Assembly: GCA_913060875.1 (NCBI GenBank)
Contig: CAJXSL010000004.1
Span: forward strand, 62,001 to 126,000
DNA length: 64,000 bases
Direction: 5' to 3'
Origin: an uncultured Desulfobacteraceae bacterium
GTDB lineage: Bacteria; Desulfobacterota; Desulfobacteria; Desulfobacterales; UBA5852
The notes beneath the pieces were generated by a model, which had not been told where the DNA came from, ran no database searches, and saw nothing but the letters and a program-made list of their open reading frames with translations. A program made the position numbers and the translations under genes. Shown here piece by piece: positions 43,961 through 53,111 of the stretch (the stretch's first letter is position 1; each line of letters starts with the position of its first letter).

Positions 43961-45820
43961 ATGACGCTGAATAATCAATCGTTCGATCCGCCTGAGATCT
44001 GCAACCGATTAGCGGTGCCTGCCCATCAGGCGCCGTCCGACATCGAACCGCCCTGGCCGGGATTCCTGAACCGGCTACCGGGATATGGCGATTTGCACGC
44101 CAATTACACCCGGGCGGCGGCCACATTGGCAGGTGGTGCGTGCCCCTATACCCATTATCTTCATCAATTGAAAGTTCGGGTGGATGTTTCCGAGATCGAC
44201 CTCCGCCGCCTGCCGCGCCAGGGGCCCCTCCTCGTTATCGCCAACCATCCCTTCGGCGGTTTGGATGGCCTTATGCTGGGCAGTATCCTGGCCCGGGTAC
44301 GACCGGACGTCAAACTGCTGGGGAACCATTTTTTATCACGGATCGACGGCATGGACGATGCCATCATCCCCGTCGACGTTCTCGGAGGACGGGCCGCCAC
44401 AGGCGCCAACAGCGGCGCCCTGCGCAAAGCCGTCGCCTGGCTGCGTTCCGGTGGTTGTCTCGGTGTTTTCCCGGCCGGAGAAGTCAGCCGGTTTCGCTGG
44501 AAGGAGCTGAACGTCACCGACCGGGAATGGCAGCGGCATGTCGGCGCGATTGTCCGCCTCAGTCAAGCGACTGTGGTCCCGGTGTACTTTCCGGGGCGCA
44601 ACAGTGCCTTGTTCACCATGGCCAGCCTTTTACACCCTTTTCTGGGCACCGCCCTTTTGCCGTTGGAACTGGCCCGTCGAAAAGGGCAATCTTTTCGGGC
44701 CGTCATTGGTGAAGCCCGCACGGCATCACGGCTGCCGTCCATGGGCGACGACCAGGCCCTAATGAACCATCTCCAGCGGCAGACCTATTTCCTGTCCCAT
44801 CGCATGGCCACCCGTGGCCTGGCCCGAATTCCCATCCCCAAAAAACCGCGGCAATCGCCGGCCCTGAAGAAAATCATCGCGCCCATTCCCCAAAAACGCC
44901 TCGAAAACGAAATCCAGTCGCTGCCGCCGGACCAGCAACTGGCTCGTCAGGGCCGCTTTGGGGTCTATTATGCGGAAGCCATCCAGGCCCCCCACCTGGT
45001 GAATGAAATCGGACGCTTGCGGGAAACCACCTTTCGCGAAGTCGGTGAAGGTACGGGCCAGCCGGTGGATCTCGATCGGTTCGACCCGCACTACCTGCAT
45101 TTATTCCTCTGGAACCATGAACACGGCGAGTTGGCTGGCGCCTATCGCCTCGGCCTTACCGATCGGCTTCTCCAAACCTGCGGTCTGGCCGGGCTGTATA
45201 CGACAACGCTGTTTCGCTTTAAACCGGAACTGCTGCAGGAGCTGACCCCCGCCGTCGAGTTGGGGCGCGCCTTTGTGCGATCCGCCTATCAGCGTCATCA
45301 TGCCTGCCTTTTTCTCCTGTGGCGCGGCATCGGCCAGTTCATTGTACGGCATCCCCAGTACCACAAGCTGTTCGGCCCGGTGAGCATCAGTCAGGACTAC
45401 CAGAAACTTTCCCGGGACCTTATGATTCGCTACCTGCGGGCCAACAAAATGGATCAGCGCCTGGCCCGCCTGGTGACGCCGCGCCAACCCGTGCGGATTC
45501 GCTCCCGCAGGATTCTCAAAGATCCGACGATCGACAACCGGTGCCACAATCCGGAAGATATCGCCATTCTCGTCTCCGAGCTGGAAGAAGACGGCAAGGG
45601 CCTGCCGGTGCTTTTGCGGCAGTACCTCAAACTGGATGCCACCCTGCTCAGCTTCAACCTCGACAAAGCCTTTTCCAATGTGGTCGATGGCCTTGTCTTC
45701 CTGGATTTGACCCGAACCGCATCCCCGATGGTCAAACGGGTCATGGGCAAGGAAGGTTACCGGCAATTCTGCGCCTTCCACCGATTAGGCCAGGGCGATC
45801 GATTCCGCCAAGCAAGCTGA
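43961..45820 (+). CDS. fused PlsC-like acyltransferase and OlsB/hemolysin-type N-acyltransferase
   Basis: This 619-residue protein has two parts. Residues about 60-300 resemble PlsC-family acyltransferases, with the catalytic HxxxxD box (VIANHPFGGLDG) and VFPAGEVSRF. Residues about 330-560 resemble the GNAT-like OlsB/hemolysin acyltransferase, with YYAEAIQAPHLVNEIGRLRE, TFREVGEGTG, HEHGELAGAYRLGL, ELGRAFVRSAYQRHHA and FGPVSISQDYQ. The fused architecture is known from OlsF-type ornithine-lipid synthases, which first N-acylate ornithine and then O-acylate the product. An aminolipid role is therefore likely, though the amino acid is not certain. The nearby Mla genes fit a membrane-lipid theme. 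Confidence 0.85.
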   Translation: MTLNNQSFDPPEICNRLAVPAHQAPSDIEPPWPGFLNRLPGYGDLHANYTRAAATLAGGACPYTHYLHQLKVRVDVSEIDLRRLPRQGPLLVIANHPFGGLDGLMLGSILARVRPDVKLLGNHFLSRIDGMDDAIIPVDVLGGRAATGANSGALRKAVAWLRSGGCLGVFPAGEVSRFRWKELNVTDREWQRHVGAIVRLSQATVVPVYFPGRNSALFTMASLLHPFLGTALLPLELARRKGQSFRAVIGEARTASRLPSMGDDQALMNHLQRQTYFLSHRMATRGLARIPIPKKPRQSPALKKIIAPIPQKRLENEIQSLPPDQQLARQGRFGVYYAEAIQAPHLVNEIGRLRETTFREVGEGTGQPVDLDRFDPHYLHLFLWNHEHGELAGAYRLGLTDRLLQTCGLAGLYTTTLFRFKPELLQELTPAVELGRAFVRSAYQRHHACLFLLWRGIGQFIVRHPQYHKLFGPVSISQDYQKLSRDLMIRYLRANKMDQRLARLVTPRQPVRIRSRRILKDPTIDNRCHNPEDIAILVSELEEDGKGLPVLLRQYLKLDATLLSFNLDKAFSNVVDGLVFLDLTRTASPMVKRVMGKEGYRQFCAFHRLGQGDRFRQAS

Positions 45821-46059
45821 AGGCGTCTCGGCTCCCCCACCATTTGAATACCTGACAGGTTGAAGGACGACCACCACCGGGGTCTCAATCCGCAACCATC
45901 TTCTCCATCACCCGCCAGACCAACATCCGCCGTCTTCTATGAACAATTGACAAACCGAGGATCCGCCTTACCAGTAATTGAAATAATCCGGGCGGCCATC
46001 AAGTACGGCCTCGCCCGACTGACGATCAGACAATCCACTCAGCAATACGGAGGTTTCCC

Positions 46060-46281
46060 ATGGCATATACCTGTAAACGCTGTGGCGCAGTGGCCAAAGA
46101 ACCCGGGCACCTGTGCAACCCCTGCGGCGATCGGCAAAAATGCTCCTTCTGCGGTGAACCGGAAGTCAATCAGGCCCACATGTGCAAAGGCAAACTGACA
46201 GTCATGAAATTTGTCTGCGACGGTTGCGGCCGCGTCGCCATGGAAAGCGAACATCTCTGCAAACCTTCGCCCATCGGTTAG
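46060..46281 (+). CDS. small zinc-ribbon-like cysteine-rich protein
   Basis: This 73-residue protein is built from repeated Cys pairs: YTCKRCGAVA, LCNPCGDRQKCSFCG, HMCKGK and FVCDGCGRVAMESEHLC. That gives ten cysteines plus several His residues, the pattern of tandem zinc ribbons or rubredoxin-like knuckles. CGGAGG lies ahead of the ATG, supporting translation. Such small proteins are common and uncharacterised in sulfate reducers. It has no close operon partner. Its TAG stop coincides with the first bases of a palindrome repeat. Confidence 0.82.
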   Translation: MAYTCKRCGAVAKEPGHLCNPCGDRQKCSFCGEPEVNQAHMCKGKLTVMKFVCDGCGRVAMESEHLCKPSPIG

Positions 46282-46294
46282 CCCGAACATTTCA
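46279..46294. repeat. half copy of the TAGCCCGAACATTTCAT palindrome
   Basis: TAGCCCGAACATTTCA begins at the TAG stop codon of the zinc-ribbon gene. The expected right half is replaced by unrelated GC-rich sequence. The rest of the gap 46282-46654 shows no gene. Confidence 0.6.
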
Positions 46295-46654
46295 CCCTGC
46301 GGGCGCGCCTGAGATGCCGGAATAGAGCCCGTCCCGGACGACGATCCGGGATCCGGCAGGACGGGCCAAAACCCGTTGCCGGCATCTCGACCCGCCAGAA
46401 ACGGTCGGGAAAATGACAGGTCCATCCATGCCACCCCGAATCGGGTGGTGAGAGGTCAAATCACCCCTTGACAATGCGATGCACGCCCAATAAACTAAAT
46501 ATTATTCATTTTGTTGGGTCGATTCATGCCGGGTTGGGCGCGGATGGGAGCTCATGCGGCTCTTATCCTCCGATCCCCATGCAGCCGTACACGACACACA
46601 GGTCCTCGAAACCAGCAACAGAAGGCCGAGCCCTATCGGCCCAGGGAGGACAAG

Positions 46655-47569
46655 ATGAAGCGTGTCATTCCAATCCTGTTGGGATTTTTCTTGCTGGCGG
46701 GCAACAGCATGCTTCTGGCGGAGGACCTGGTCGACGTGACCGAACGCATGACCCAGATCCCATCACGTCCCGGCATCCAGAACAAAGTCCTCATCTACCG
46801 GCCGGATGCGCCTTTGGCCACGGTCATTCTTTTTCCCGACGGCAATGGCCGCCTGGACATGTCCAACATTTTCAACACACCCTACCTTGGCCGAACAGAC
46901 GACATCCCCTCGGACCTTATCCATCACCTGCTGCGCCAGAATCTGGCCGTGGTTCTGGTGGATGCCCCCAGCGACCACCGGTCCATGCTCGGGATCAACG
47001 GCTGGCACGGCCCGGGCATTTTTCGACTGAGCAACGATCATGCCCGTGACATCGGTGCCGTGGTCGATTACCTCAAACAACAAGATCCCCTGCCCGTCTG
47101 GCTGGCGGGCATTCGCATGGGCGCGTTTTCAGCCGCAACAGCCGCCATTCATCTCCAGGACGAAATAACCGGTCTGGTCATTGCCGGCGGTATCACCCAG
47201 TGTCCCGAACAGAAAATTTTATTGCAGCTTTGCCCGGAAGGCCTGTTGGGGATGCCGCTTTATGCGATTACCGTTCCCACCTTGATTTTATCGGACGGCA
47301 ATGCTTTTCCGGAACCCTTGCTTGCCGCGGCCCTGAGCCAGTCCCCTACCATTCGCTATCAGATGTTTCCGGAATTTGTCGGTTTTGAATCCGTGGGCGG
47401 GAGGGAAACCGGCAGTGCCGCCATCCCGGGGGTCTCGAATACCCACCTTTGTCGGCAGATAACGGATTTCATTCGCTGGCAGAAGATGACCGATCCGGTA
47501 TTGCTCTGCGACAACGCCCCCGGCACCCTGTCATCCCTCGAAGTCTATCTGGTGGGCTGCTACTACTAG
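46655..47569 (+). CDS. secreted alpha/beta-hydrolase-like protein
   Basis: This 304-residue protein has a signal peptide (VIPILLGFFLLAGNSMLLA) and an alpha/beta-hydrolase core: ATVILFPDGNGRLDMSN, NLAVVLVDAPSDHRSMLGIN, HARDIGAVVDYLKQQDPLPV and VWLAGIRMGAFSAATAAIHL. The nucleophile elbow position reads GIRMGA, so the usual serine is missing and catalysis is doubtful. Relatives are annotated as hypothetical periplasmic alpha/beta hydrolases. GGGAGG precedes the ATG at 46655. The TAG stop overlaps a palindrome repeat. Confidence 0.78.
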   Translation: MKRVIPILLGFFLLAGNSMLLAEDLVDVTERMTQIPSRPGIQNKVLIYRPDAPLATVILFPDGNGRLDMSNIFNTPYLGRTDDIPSDLIHHLLRQNLAVVLVDAPSDHRSMLGINGWHGPGIFRLSNDHARDIGAVVDYLKQQDPLPVWLAGIRMGAFSAATAAIHLQDEITGLVIAGGITQCPEQKILLQLCPEGLLGMPLYAITVPTLILSDGNAFPEPLLAAALSQSPTIRYQMFPEFVGFESVGGRETGSAAIPGVSNTHLCRQITDFIRWQKMTDPVLLCDNAPGTLSSLEVYLVGCYY

Positions 47570-47598
47570 CCCGAACATTCTATGAAATTTTCAGGCTA
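47567..47598. repeat. TAGCCCGAACATTTCAT palindrome, complete copy at a stop codon
   Basis: TAGCCCGAACATTCTATG followed by AAATTTTCAGGCTA is a palindrome with a few mismatches. It begins exactly at the TAG stop codon of the secreted hydrolase-like gene. Confidence 0.75.
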
Positions 47599-47696
47599 AG
47601 TGTTGCACCACCGTTGAATAATGGATCAGATGAGAAGAGAAGGGGTCAAGGATTCCGGGATCCAAGGGTCCAGGTGACCAGCATTTCGCTTGAGGA

Positions 47697-47776
47697 GATG
47701 CCGGCTTTCGCCGGCATGACGGGCAAAAACAGGATATCCCGCTGAATTGCGACACGGCCTCGAAAGCCGGGATCTA
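47697..47776. repeat. REP-like palindrome and half unit
   Basis: GATGCCGGCTTTCGCCGGCATGAC-type unit at 47697-47720, with a half unit (GAAAGCCGGGATCTACTG) near 47762-47779. It belongs to the same dispersed family as the units at 19696 and elsewhere. It occupies the gap between the hydrolase-like gene and the convergent response regulator gene. Confidence 0.75.
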
Positions 47777-47788
47777 CTGATATCAAAA

Positions 47789-48541
47789 TTACGCATCCCC
47801 CTGACGGCCATCATCAAACAAGTACCCCACGGAACGAACACTTTTGAAAAAAACCGGCTTCTTTGGGTTTTTCTCAAAATACTTGCGGAACCGCACGATA
47901 AAATTATCGACGGTGCGGGTGGTCATGTCCCCGGTATAGCCCCAGCCGATCTCAAGAATTTTGATGCGTGACAGTGGTCGGCCGCGGTGTCTGATAAAAA
48001 GCTTCAGCAATTTGAGTTCCTGTTCGGTGAGGTGTACATCCCCGCTTTGACAGCGGGCCTTTCCGGTATCGAATGATACGGTGTTGGGGCCAAAAGTGAA
48101 TACGGTCCCGATGGAATTCATTTCCTCCGAATCATTACCATTTTCAGCCCGGCTCCAGGTCGCCCGCTTAATCAGGCGCTCCACACGCAGCTGAAACTCC
48201 TCGAGATTGAACGGTTTGGCCAAATAGTCATCCACCCCGTGGGTCAGCCCCCGAATACGGTCATCCGGTGTGGCCTTGGCGGAAAGGATCAGAATCGGCA
48301 GTTTTTCGTCTTCCAGCCGTATGCTCTGCAAAACCGAAAAGCCGTCGATACCCGGCAGCATGATGTCCAGAACGATCAGGTCCGGCCGCCAGCTTTTCCA
48401 CAGCTGCAAAGCGGCCACACCGTCGCCGGCAATCGTGACGTCATAGCCCAGCAGGGAAAGGTTCAGGCGAATACCTTCGGCGATATGCTTCTCATCTTCG
48501 ACGACCAGAATGCGGGGTTTGGGATCAGTTTTAGCGTTCAT
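47789..48541 (-). CDS. OmpR/PhoB-type response regulator
   Basis: This 250-residue protein has an N-terminal receiver domain (ILVVEDEKHIAEGI acidic pair; phospho-acceptor Asp in LIVLDIMLPGIDG; Lys in YLAKPFNLEE). Its C-terminal winged-helix DNA-binding domain has VHLTEQELKLLKLFIRHRG, LSRIKILEIGWGYTGDMTTR and VDNFIVRFRKYF. It would be phosphorylated by the kinase encoded 19 bp upstream and act at promoters not evident here. GGGGAAA precedes the ATG. The two genes form a leftward operon. Confidence 0.95.
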   Translation of the reverse strand: MNAKTDPKPRILVVEDEKHIAEGIRLNLSLLGYDVTIAGDGVAALQLWKSWRPDLIVLDIMLPGIDGFSVLQSIRLEDEKLPILILSAKATPDDRIRGLTHGVDDYLAKPFNLEEFQLRVERLIKRATWSRAENGNDSEEMNSIGTVFTFGPNTVSFDTGKARCQSGDVHLTEQELKLLKLFIRHRGRPLSRIKILEIGWGYTGDMTTRTVDNFIVRFRKYFEKNPKKPVFFKSVRSVGYLFDDGRQGDA

Positions 48542-48560
48542 ATTTTTCCCCTGTTCGAAA

Positions 48561-49529
48561 TTACATTTTCCGTTTGGGTAAAATCAAAGTAAACACCGAA
48601 CCGGCCGCACCCTCACGGCTTTCGGCTTCCACGCGGCCCTTGTGAAGCCGGGCGATGCTCTGCACCAGGTTCAGCCCCAGCCCGCTGCCCTTGGCCAGTG
48701 ACCGCCCGGGGCGCCCGGCCTGATAAAACCGCCGGAAAATTTTGCGCGCTTCCCCCTTGCCGATGCCGATGCCGTTGTCTTCGAAAAAAAGCCGCAGATT
48801 GCGCCGGTCGCTTTGAAAGCGGATGTCGATGCGGGGCCGATCGGATTTATTGTATTTGACGGCATTGGTCAGCAAGTTCATGACCAGCATGTCGAACAAC
48901 TGCCGATCCACAGGGTGCCGCCAGTCCCCTCCGGCCGGGGGATGCATGCGGATATCGCATCCCTCGAAAAGCGGTGCATGGATCCTTAAAAGGTCTTCGA
49001 TGGACTGCACAAGATCGGTAATCCTGAAATCCCCCTGGTAACTTTTGCTTTCAAGCCGGGCCAGGTTCAGGATGCGATTGATATTGTCCGACAGGCGTCC
49101 CACGTCCGATAGCATGTAGTGGATATACTTCTCCTGCTCGTCGCGGCCTAAATCGTATTTCAAGAACGTTTCCAGGAAAAGCTTCAGGGACGTTACCGGC
49201 GTTTTGAGTTCGTGAGTGAAGTTATTGATAAAATTATGCTGCAGGCGGAAAAGCTGGAGGGTTTTCTGGTTGTAGACGAAAATCGTAAAAATCCCCATCA
49301 GGATGATACCCACGAGCATCGACAGCACCAGCACCACCACCCAGGTCTGGGGCGCCAGCACCTGGTCCGGCTCCAGATTGAGTTTGCGGACCATGGCCTC
49401 GAGCCCTGTGCTGACCTCTACATACCAATAAATATAGAGAAACAAGGAGAGGACCAGGGCCAACGTCGAAAACGCAAAAATCGATATAGGATGAAAAAAC
49501 CAGGCTGCACGTCTCATAGCAGGCACCAT
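48561..49529 (-). CDS. membrane sensor histidine kinase
   Basis: This 322-residue protein has two membrane helices (about residues 14-34, FAFSTLALVLSLFLYIYWY, and 63-88, VVVLVLSMLVGIILMGIFTI) around a short periplasmic loop. The HisKA domain has NFTHELKTPVTSLKLFLE, with His at the phospho-acceptor position. A HATPase domain follows with NLLTNAVKYNK, FFEDNGIGIGKGEARKIF and KGSGLGLNLVQSIA. It is the cognate kinase of the adjacent regulator. The small sensor loop gives no hint of the signal; membrane stress or a partner protein is possible. Confidence 0.94.
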   Translation of the reverse strand: MVPAMRRAAWFFHPISIFAFSTLALVLSLFLYIYWYVEVSTGLEAMVRKLNLEPDQVLAPQTWVVVLVLSMLVGIILMGIFTIFVYNQKTLQLFRLQHNFINNFTHELKTPVTSLKLFLETFLKYDLGRDEQEKYIHYMLSDVGRLSDNINRILNLARLESKSYQGDFRITDLVQSIEDLLRIHAPLFEGCDIRMHPPAGGDWRHPVDRQLFDMLVMNLLTNAVKYNKSDRPRIDIRFQSDRRNLRLFFEDNGIGIGKGEARKIFRRFYQAGRPGRSLAKGSGLGLNLVQSIARLHKGRVEAESREGAAGSVFTLILPKRKM

Positions 49530-49735
49530 GTTAGGGTGTTTACCGTCGCCAAGTCAACGGCCCCCTGTCGACTGCCCCCGGGGTCCAGTTGACGGCGTGT
49601 AAAATTTTTGTAAAAGCGGGGCCTCGACTGTCATGCCCAGAAAATATCAGCTAATGAATACCACAACTAGCGTTGCTTTTACCATGCGGTCATATGCCAT
49701 CATCGCGACCCTTTAACAAGGAGCCGTTCCGCACT

Positions 49736-50674
49736 ATGTTGAATATGATTCCCGGACCGATCCGCGGTCTCGTCTCATTGACCGGTTATACCCTGAACAC
49801 CTTGTTCTGGTGCTTTTTTCTTTTTCTTGCCGCCCTCTTGAAATTCATCGTGCCACTGGCCGGCTGGCGCCGGCAATGCAACCGCGTCCTCAACCTGATC
49901 GCCACCCGATGGATTGCGGTCAACAACCTGAACCTGCGGGTCATGAGCAACATCCATTGGGACATTCGCGGGGTCGAAGCCCTGCGGGCCGGCAACTGGT
50001 ATCTGGTCCTGTCCAACCATCAGTCATGGGTGGACATCCTCGTCTTGCAGCGCATTTTCCACCGCCGCATTCCTTTCTTGAAATTTTTTATCAAGCAGGA
50101 ACTCATCTGGATGCCGGTTTTAGGATTGGCATGGTGGGCGCTGGATTTCCCCTTTGTGAAACGCTATTCCCGGTCGGTACTGGCGCAAAAACCGCATCTC
50201 AAAGGCAAAGACCTCGAGATCACCCGCAAGGCCTGCCGCAAATTCCGCGATATTCCGGTATCCATCATGAATTTTACCGAAGGGACCCGTTTTACCCGGG
50301 CCAAGCACCGTCGCCAGAAATCCCCCTACGCCCACCTGCTGCGCCCCCGTTCCGGCGGCATCGCCTTTGTCCTGGGCGCCATGGGGGAGCAGATGACCAG
50401 TATCCTGGATGTCACCATCGTCTATCCTCAGGGTGCCATGTCCTTCTGGGATATGCTGTGCGGACGTTTGAAGGAGGTGATCGTGCGGGTACGGGAAATC
50501 CCGGTGACGGAGAAATTCCAGGGGGACTATTTCAATGATGAGGCCTATCGCACCTGGTTTCAGGATTGGTTAAACCAGCTGTGGGTTGAAAAAGATGCCC
50601 GCATCAAGGCCATAAAAGCCAAAAAAAAGGCCGGGAAAGCCCCGCGCTCGGATATGCTGCGGAAAGCCGCCTGA
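49736..50674 (+). CDS. PlsC/YihG-like acyltransferase
   Basis: This 312-residue protein belongs to the LPLAT family. It has an N-terminal membrane helix (LFWCFFLFLAALLKFIV), the HxxxxD catalytic box in LVLSNHQSWVDILVL, LIWMPVLGLAWWALDFPFVKR, and the acyl-acceptor motif MNFTEGTRFT. It closely resembles Escherichia coli YihG, a 1-acyl-sn-glycerol-3-phosphate acyltransferase-like protein of the inner membrane. The ATG at 49736 has AAGGAG ahead. It is divergent from the two-component genes. A role in phospholipid acyl-chain composition is likely. Confidence 0.9.
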   Translation: MLNMIPGPIRGLVSLTGYTLNTLFWCFFLFLAALLKFIVPLAGWRRQCNRVLNLIATRWIAVNNLNLRVMSNIHWDIRGVEALRAGNWYLVLSNHQSWVDILVLQRIFHRRIPFLKFFIKQELIWMPVLGLAWWALDFPFVKRYSRSVLAQKPHLKGKDLEITRKACRKFRDIPVSIMNFTEGTRFTRAKHRRQKSPYAHLLRPRSGGIAFVLGAMGEQMTSILDVTIVYPQGAMSFWDMLCGRLKEVIVRVREIPVTEKFQGDYFNDEAYRTWFQDWLNQLWVEKDARIKAIKAKKKAGKAPRSDMLRKAA

Positions 50675-50768
50675 CCAGCCCGGTCGCAACGGTTCCCCGA
50701 CAATCCACCCGGCCCCGGCTTCCTCAGCCGTGCAGCCGCCCGGAAGGCTGCCGCCGGCGACAACAACG

Positions 50769-51674
50769 ATGACCAAACCCACCCCTTATCGTATCGGCAT
50801 TGATCTGGGCGGCACCAAGATCGAAGTGGTGCTGCTCGATGGGGACCATCATACCATACTGCGCGAACGCACACCCACGCCCCGCCAGGGCGCAAACCTA
50901 TACGCCGCCATTCTCGATGCCACGGTTGGACTGGCAAAGCATGCCCTGGCCCAAGTTCCCGGCGGTGAGAGCACCATCGGCATCGGCATCCCGGGCATCA
51001 TCGATCCGGTCCGTGGTCGGGTCATCAATGCCAATGCCACCAGCCTGATCGACAAGGCCTTTCGAGCGGATATTGCCCAAAGGCTCGACCGCCCCGTGGC
51101 CATGGAAAACGATGCCGACTGCTTCACACTGGCCGAAAGCCTGGCAGGCGCCGGGAAAGGTTATGCCATGGTGTTCGGAATCATCATGGGTACCGGCGTC
51201 GGGGGAGGGCTGTGCTTCAACAACCAAATCTTTCGGGGGCGACATGGCATTGCCGGCGAATGGGGGCATATCGCCGTCGTCCCGGACGGGCGGCCCTGTT
51301 TTTGCGGCAACCGGGGCTGCGTGGAAACACTCCTCAGCGGCACCGGCATGGCGGCCGCCTATCAGCGGGCCCATGGCCGGCCACTCGCCGCCGAAGCCAT
51401 CGTCGCCGGGGCCCGTCAGGGGGATGCCGACTGCCGGATCATTTTCGACAACTTCCTGGAGGACTTCGGCCGCTGCGTGGGGGGCATCATCTCCCTGCTG
51501 GATCCCCATGTCATCATCCTGGGAGGAGGCCTTTCCAACATCGACGAACTCTATGACACAGGGGCGGAGCGGGCCCGCCGTTATGCCTTTCATCCCGACC
51601 CCCAAACACCGATCGTGAAGAACCAACTCGGCGATTCCGCCGGGGTATATGGCGCGGCCTGGATCGGAATCTGA
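50769..51674 (+). CDS. ROK-family sugar kinase (fructokinase Mak-like)
   Basis: This 301-residue ROK kinase has the ATP-binding RIGIDLGGTKIEVVLLDGD, the catalytic Asp in MENDADCFTLAE, the MGTGVGGGLCFN glycine loop, GIAGEWGHIAV with the zinc-site His, and the ROK zinc motif CFCGNRGCVETLLSGTG. Overall sequence and length match Escherichia coli Mak (fructokinase) and NagK. It phosphorylates a free hexose, perhaps fructose or N-acetylglucosamine, in the cytoplasm. The ATG at 50769 gives the family N-terminus but lacks an evident ribosome site. galT lies convergent nearby, a sugar theme. Confidence 0.9.
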   Translation: MTKPTPYRIGIDLGGTKIEVVLLDGDHHTILRERTPTPRQGANLYAAILDATVGLAKHALAQVPGGESTIGIGIPGIIDPVRGRVINANATSLIDKAFRADIAQRLDRPVAMENDADCFTLAESLAGAGKGYAMVFGIIMGTGVGGGLCFNNQIFRGRHGIAGEWGHIAVVPDGRPCFCGNRGCVETLLSGTGMAAAYQRAHGRPLAAEAIVAGARQGDADCRIIFDNFLEDFGRCVGGIISLLDPHVIILGGGLSNIDELYDTGAERARRYAFHPDPQTPIVKNQLGDSAGVYGAAWIGI

Positions 51675-52003
51675 ATAGAAGCCATCTCAGAAAAGCCTTT
51701 TCGCCCGATATCGGCGTTGTGCCCTCGTCTCAGGTCCTCGACATACTCAAGTATGCCTGCGGACTGCACCCACCGCTGAGGAATAGATCAGATGGGAAGT
51801 CCCGCTTTACGGGAACACTCGGCCACGCCTTGATCTCGAACGAAAATCCAAATTTTGAAATGGCTTCCAGTGTTCCATCACGGTCTTTCTCCAATCGATT
51901 CGAAGAAAAGGGACCAAGGATTCAAGTGGCCGGCATTTCACTTGCTTCTTGGAATCCTCACCCCATTGCCCCGCGCGAGCATCGGCGGGCGGTTAGATTA
52001 ACA
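51675..52003. repeat. repeat-filled gap between the ROK kinase gene and galT
   Basis: No gene is supported. CCTCGACATACTCAAGTATG at 51736-51755 contains the palindrome CATACTCAAGTATG and resembles the core of the element at 28458-28541. ATTGCCCCGCGCGAGCATCGGC around 51965-51986 is a shortened version of the blocks at 28637 and 36755. Confidence 0.6.
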
Positions 52004-53044
52004 CTACATCCAAAATGGTTGGGCCAGGCGGGCGGTTTCTTCGGGGGCGTGGAACGTGGCCATATCTCCCAGCATGGTCTCGAAGCTGGTGTGGTCGTTG
52101 CGCACCCAGGGGGCGTAGTTGGAGCGGACCATCAGGACCACCCGCAGTTCCAGGCGGCTATCGTCTTTCTCCACCGCAAGCAGACCCAGATTGTACCCGT
52201 TGCGGCAGCAGCTGCGATAAAAACGCTGGGCGTTGAGTACCCCCCGGGCCAGATCTTCCCAGGTCGTGGGGTCCAGCGTCAGCATGGACGTCCGGCCCGG
52301 CAGCAGGCCCCAGATTTCGTAAAATCCCTCCGGCGCATAAGCCGCCAGCCATTCCCAGGCACCGGTGCGGCCGATCATCCGGGTGCCGCGGTTTTTCTCA
52401 TGCTCCAGGTAGTCGGTAAAAAGCCCTTGCCCAGCCGCATTCCAATAGTCCCGGGCGCGCCGGGCCAGGAACCGGTGGTAATTGGGCGCCACGCGGTCGG
52501 CATGCACCTGCAGATGCGGATGCAGCAGGGAACCGCCGGCCGACGGCAGGTGGTTCTGGGCAATCCCCATAAAAACCGCCTCGGCATCCGTTTCCCGGAC
52601 GCGCTGCAAATAGGCGACACAATTCAGGAAACAATCCGTATAAGACGAAACCGACGCCGTGCCGATCGCCACGAAATGCTGATCATCGAACAGGCTGACC
52701 GCAGAGTGGGTGGCATAGGGGAAAAGATTGGGGAACAAAACCGAGCGGCCTCGTATCATGCGGCCTGCCGGATAAAAAGCGCCGGGGAAACGTGGGGTCC
52801 GGGACGCCCTTTGCCCGGGACAGAAGGGGCATTGTCCGGTCTGCTCGGCATGCGGGGGCGGCGCGGGCAACGCTGCGGCACCGGCCTCCTTCTCGCCCGA
52901 ACGGCTGAAGGTGATGCGACAGCGCCGGCCGGTCACCGGATGGGTCCGGATTTCAATGGGGCGATCCGTTTCAACCCCATCCGGCGTAATGATCCGTGCC
53001 GTGACACGCTCCCGCTGAAACCTCAGCCCTTGCAAAGCCCCCAC
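52004..53044 (-). CDS. galT: galactose-1-phosphate uridylyltransferase
   Basis: This 346-residue HIT-superfamily GalT exchanges UMP between UDP-glucose and galactose-1-phosphate in the Leloir pathway. It shows a zinc-site CPFCPGQR, the active-site HPHLQVHADR (His-Pro-His, with Leu in place of the more usual Gln), a GRSVLFPNLFPYATHSAV stretch and the ending YAPWVRNDHTSFE. The likely start is GTG at 53044, with a strong AAGGAGG just ahead. In some bacteria this branch acts on other sugar phosphates. It precedes the ROK kinase gene convergently and follows glpD across a repeat element. Confidence 0.9.
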   Translation of the reverse strand: MGALQGLRFQRERVTARIITPDGVETDRPIEIRTHPVTGRRCRITFSRSGEKEAGAAALPAPPPHAEQTGQCPFCPGQRASRTPRFPGAFYPAGRMIRGRSVLFPNLFPYATHSAVSLFDDQHFVAIGTASVSSYTDCFLNCVAYLQRVRETDAEAVFMGIAQNHLPSAGGSLLHPHLQVHADRVAPNYHRFLARRARDYWNAAGQGLFTDYLEHEKNRGTRMIGRTGAWEWLAAYAPEGFYEIWGLLPGRTSMLTLDPTTWEDLARGVLNAQRFYRSCCRNGYNLGLLAVEKDDSRLELRVVLMVRSNYAPWVRNDHTSFETMLGDMATFHAPEETARLAQPFWM

Positions 53045-53111
53045 GGTCCGTCCTCCTTGCGGTTCGGATGGATAGGGATGGCACGTTTTGGGAAAGCCCC
53101 GCCGGTTTAAG

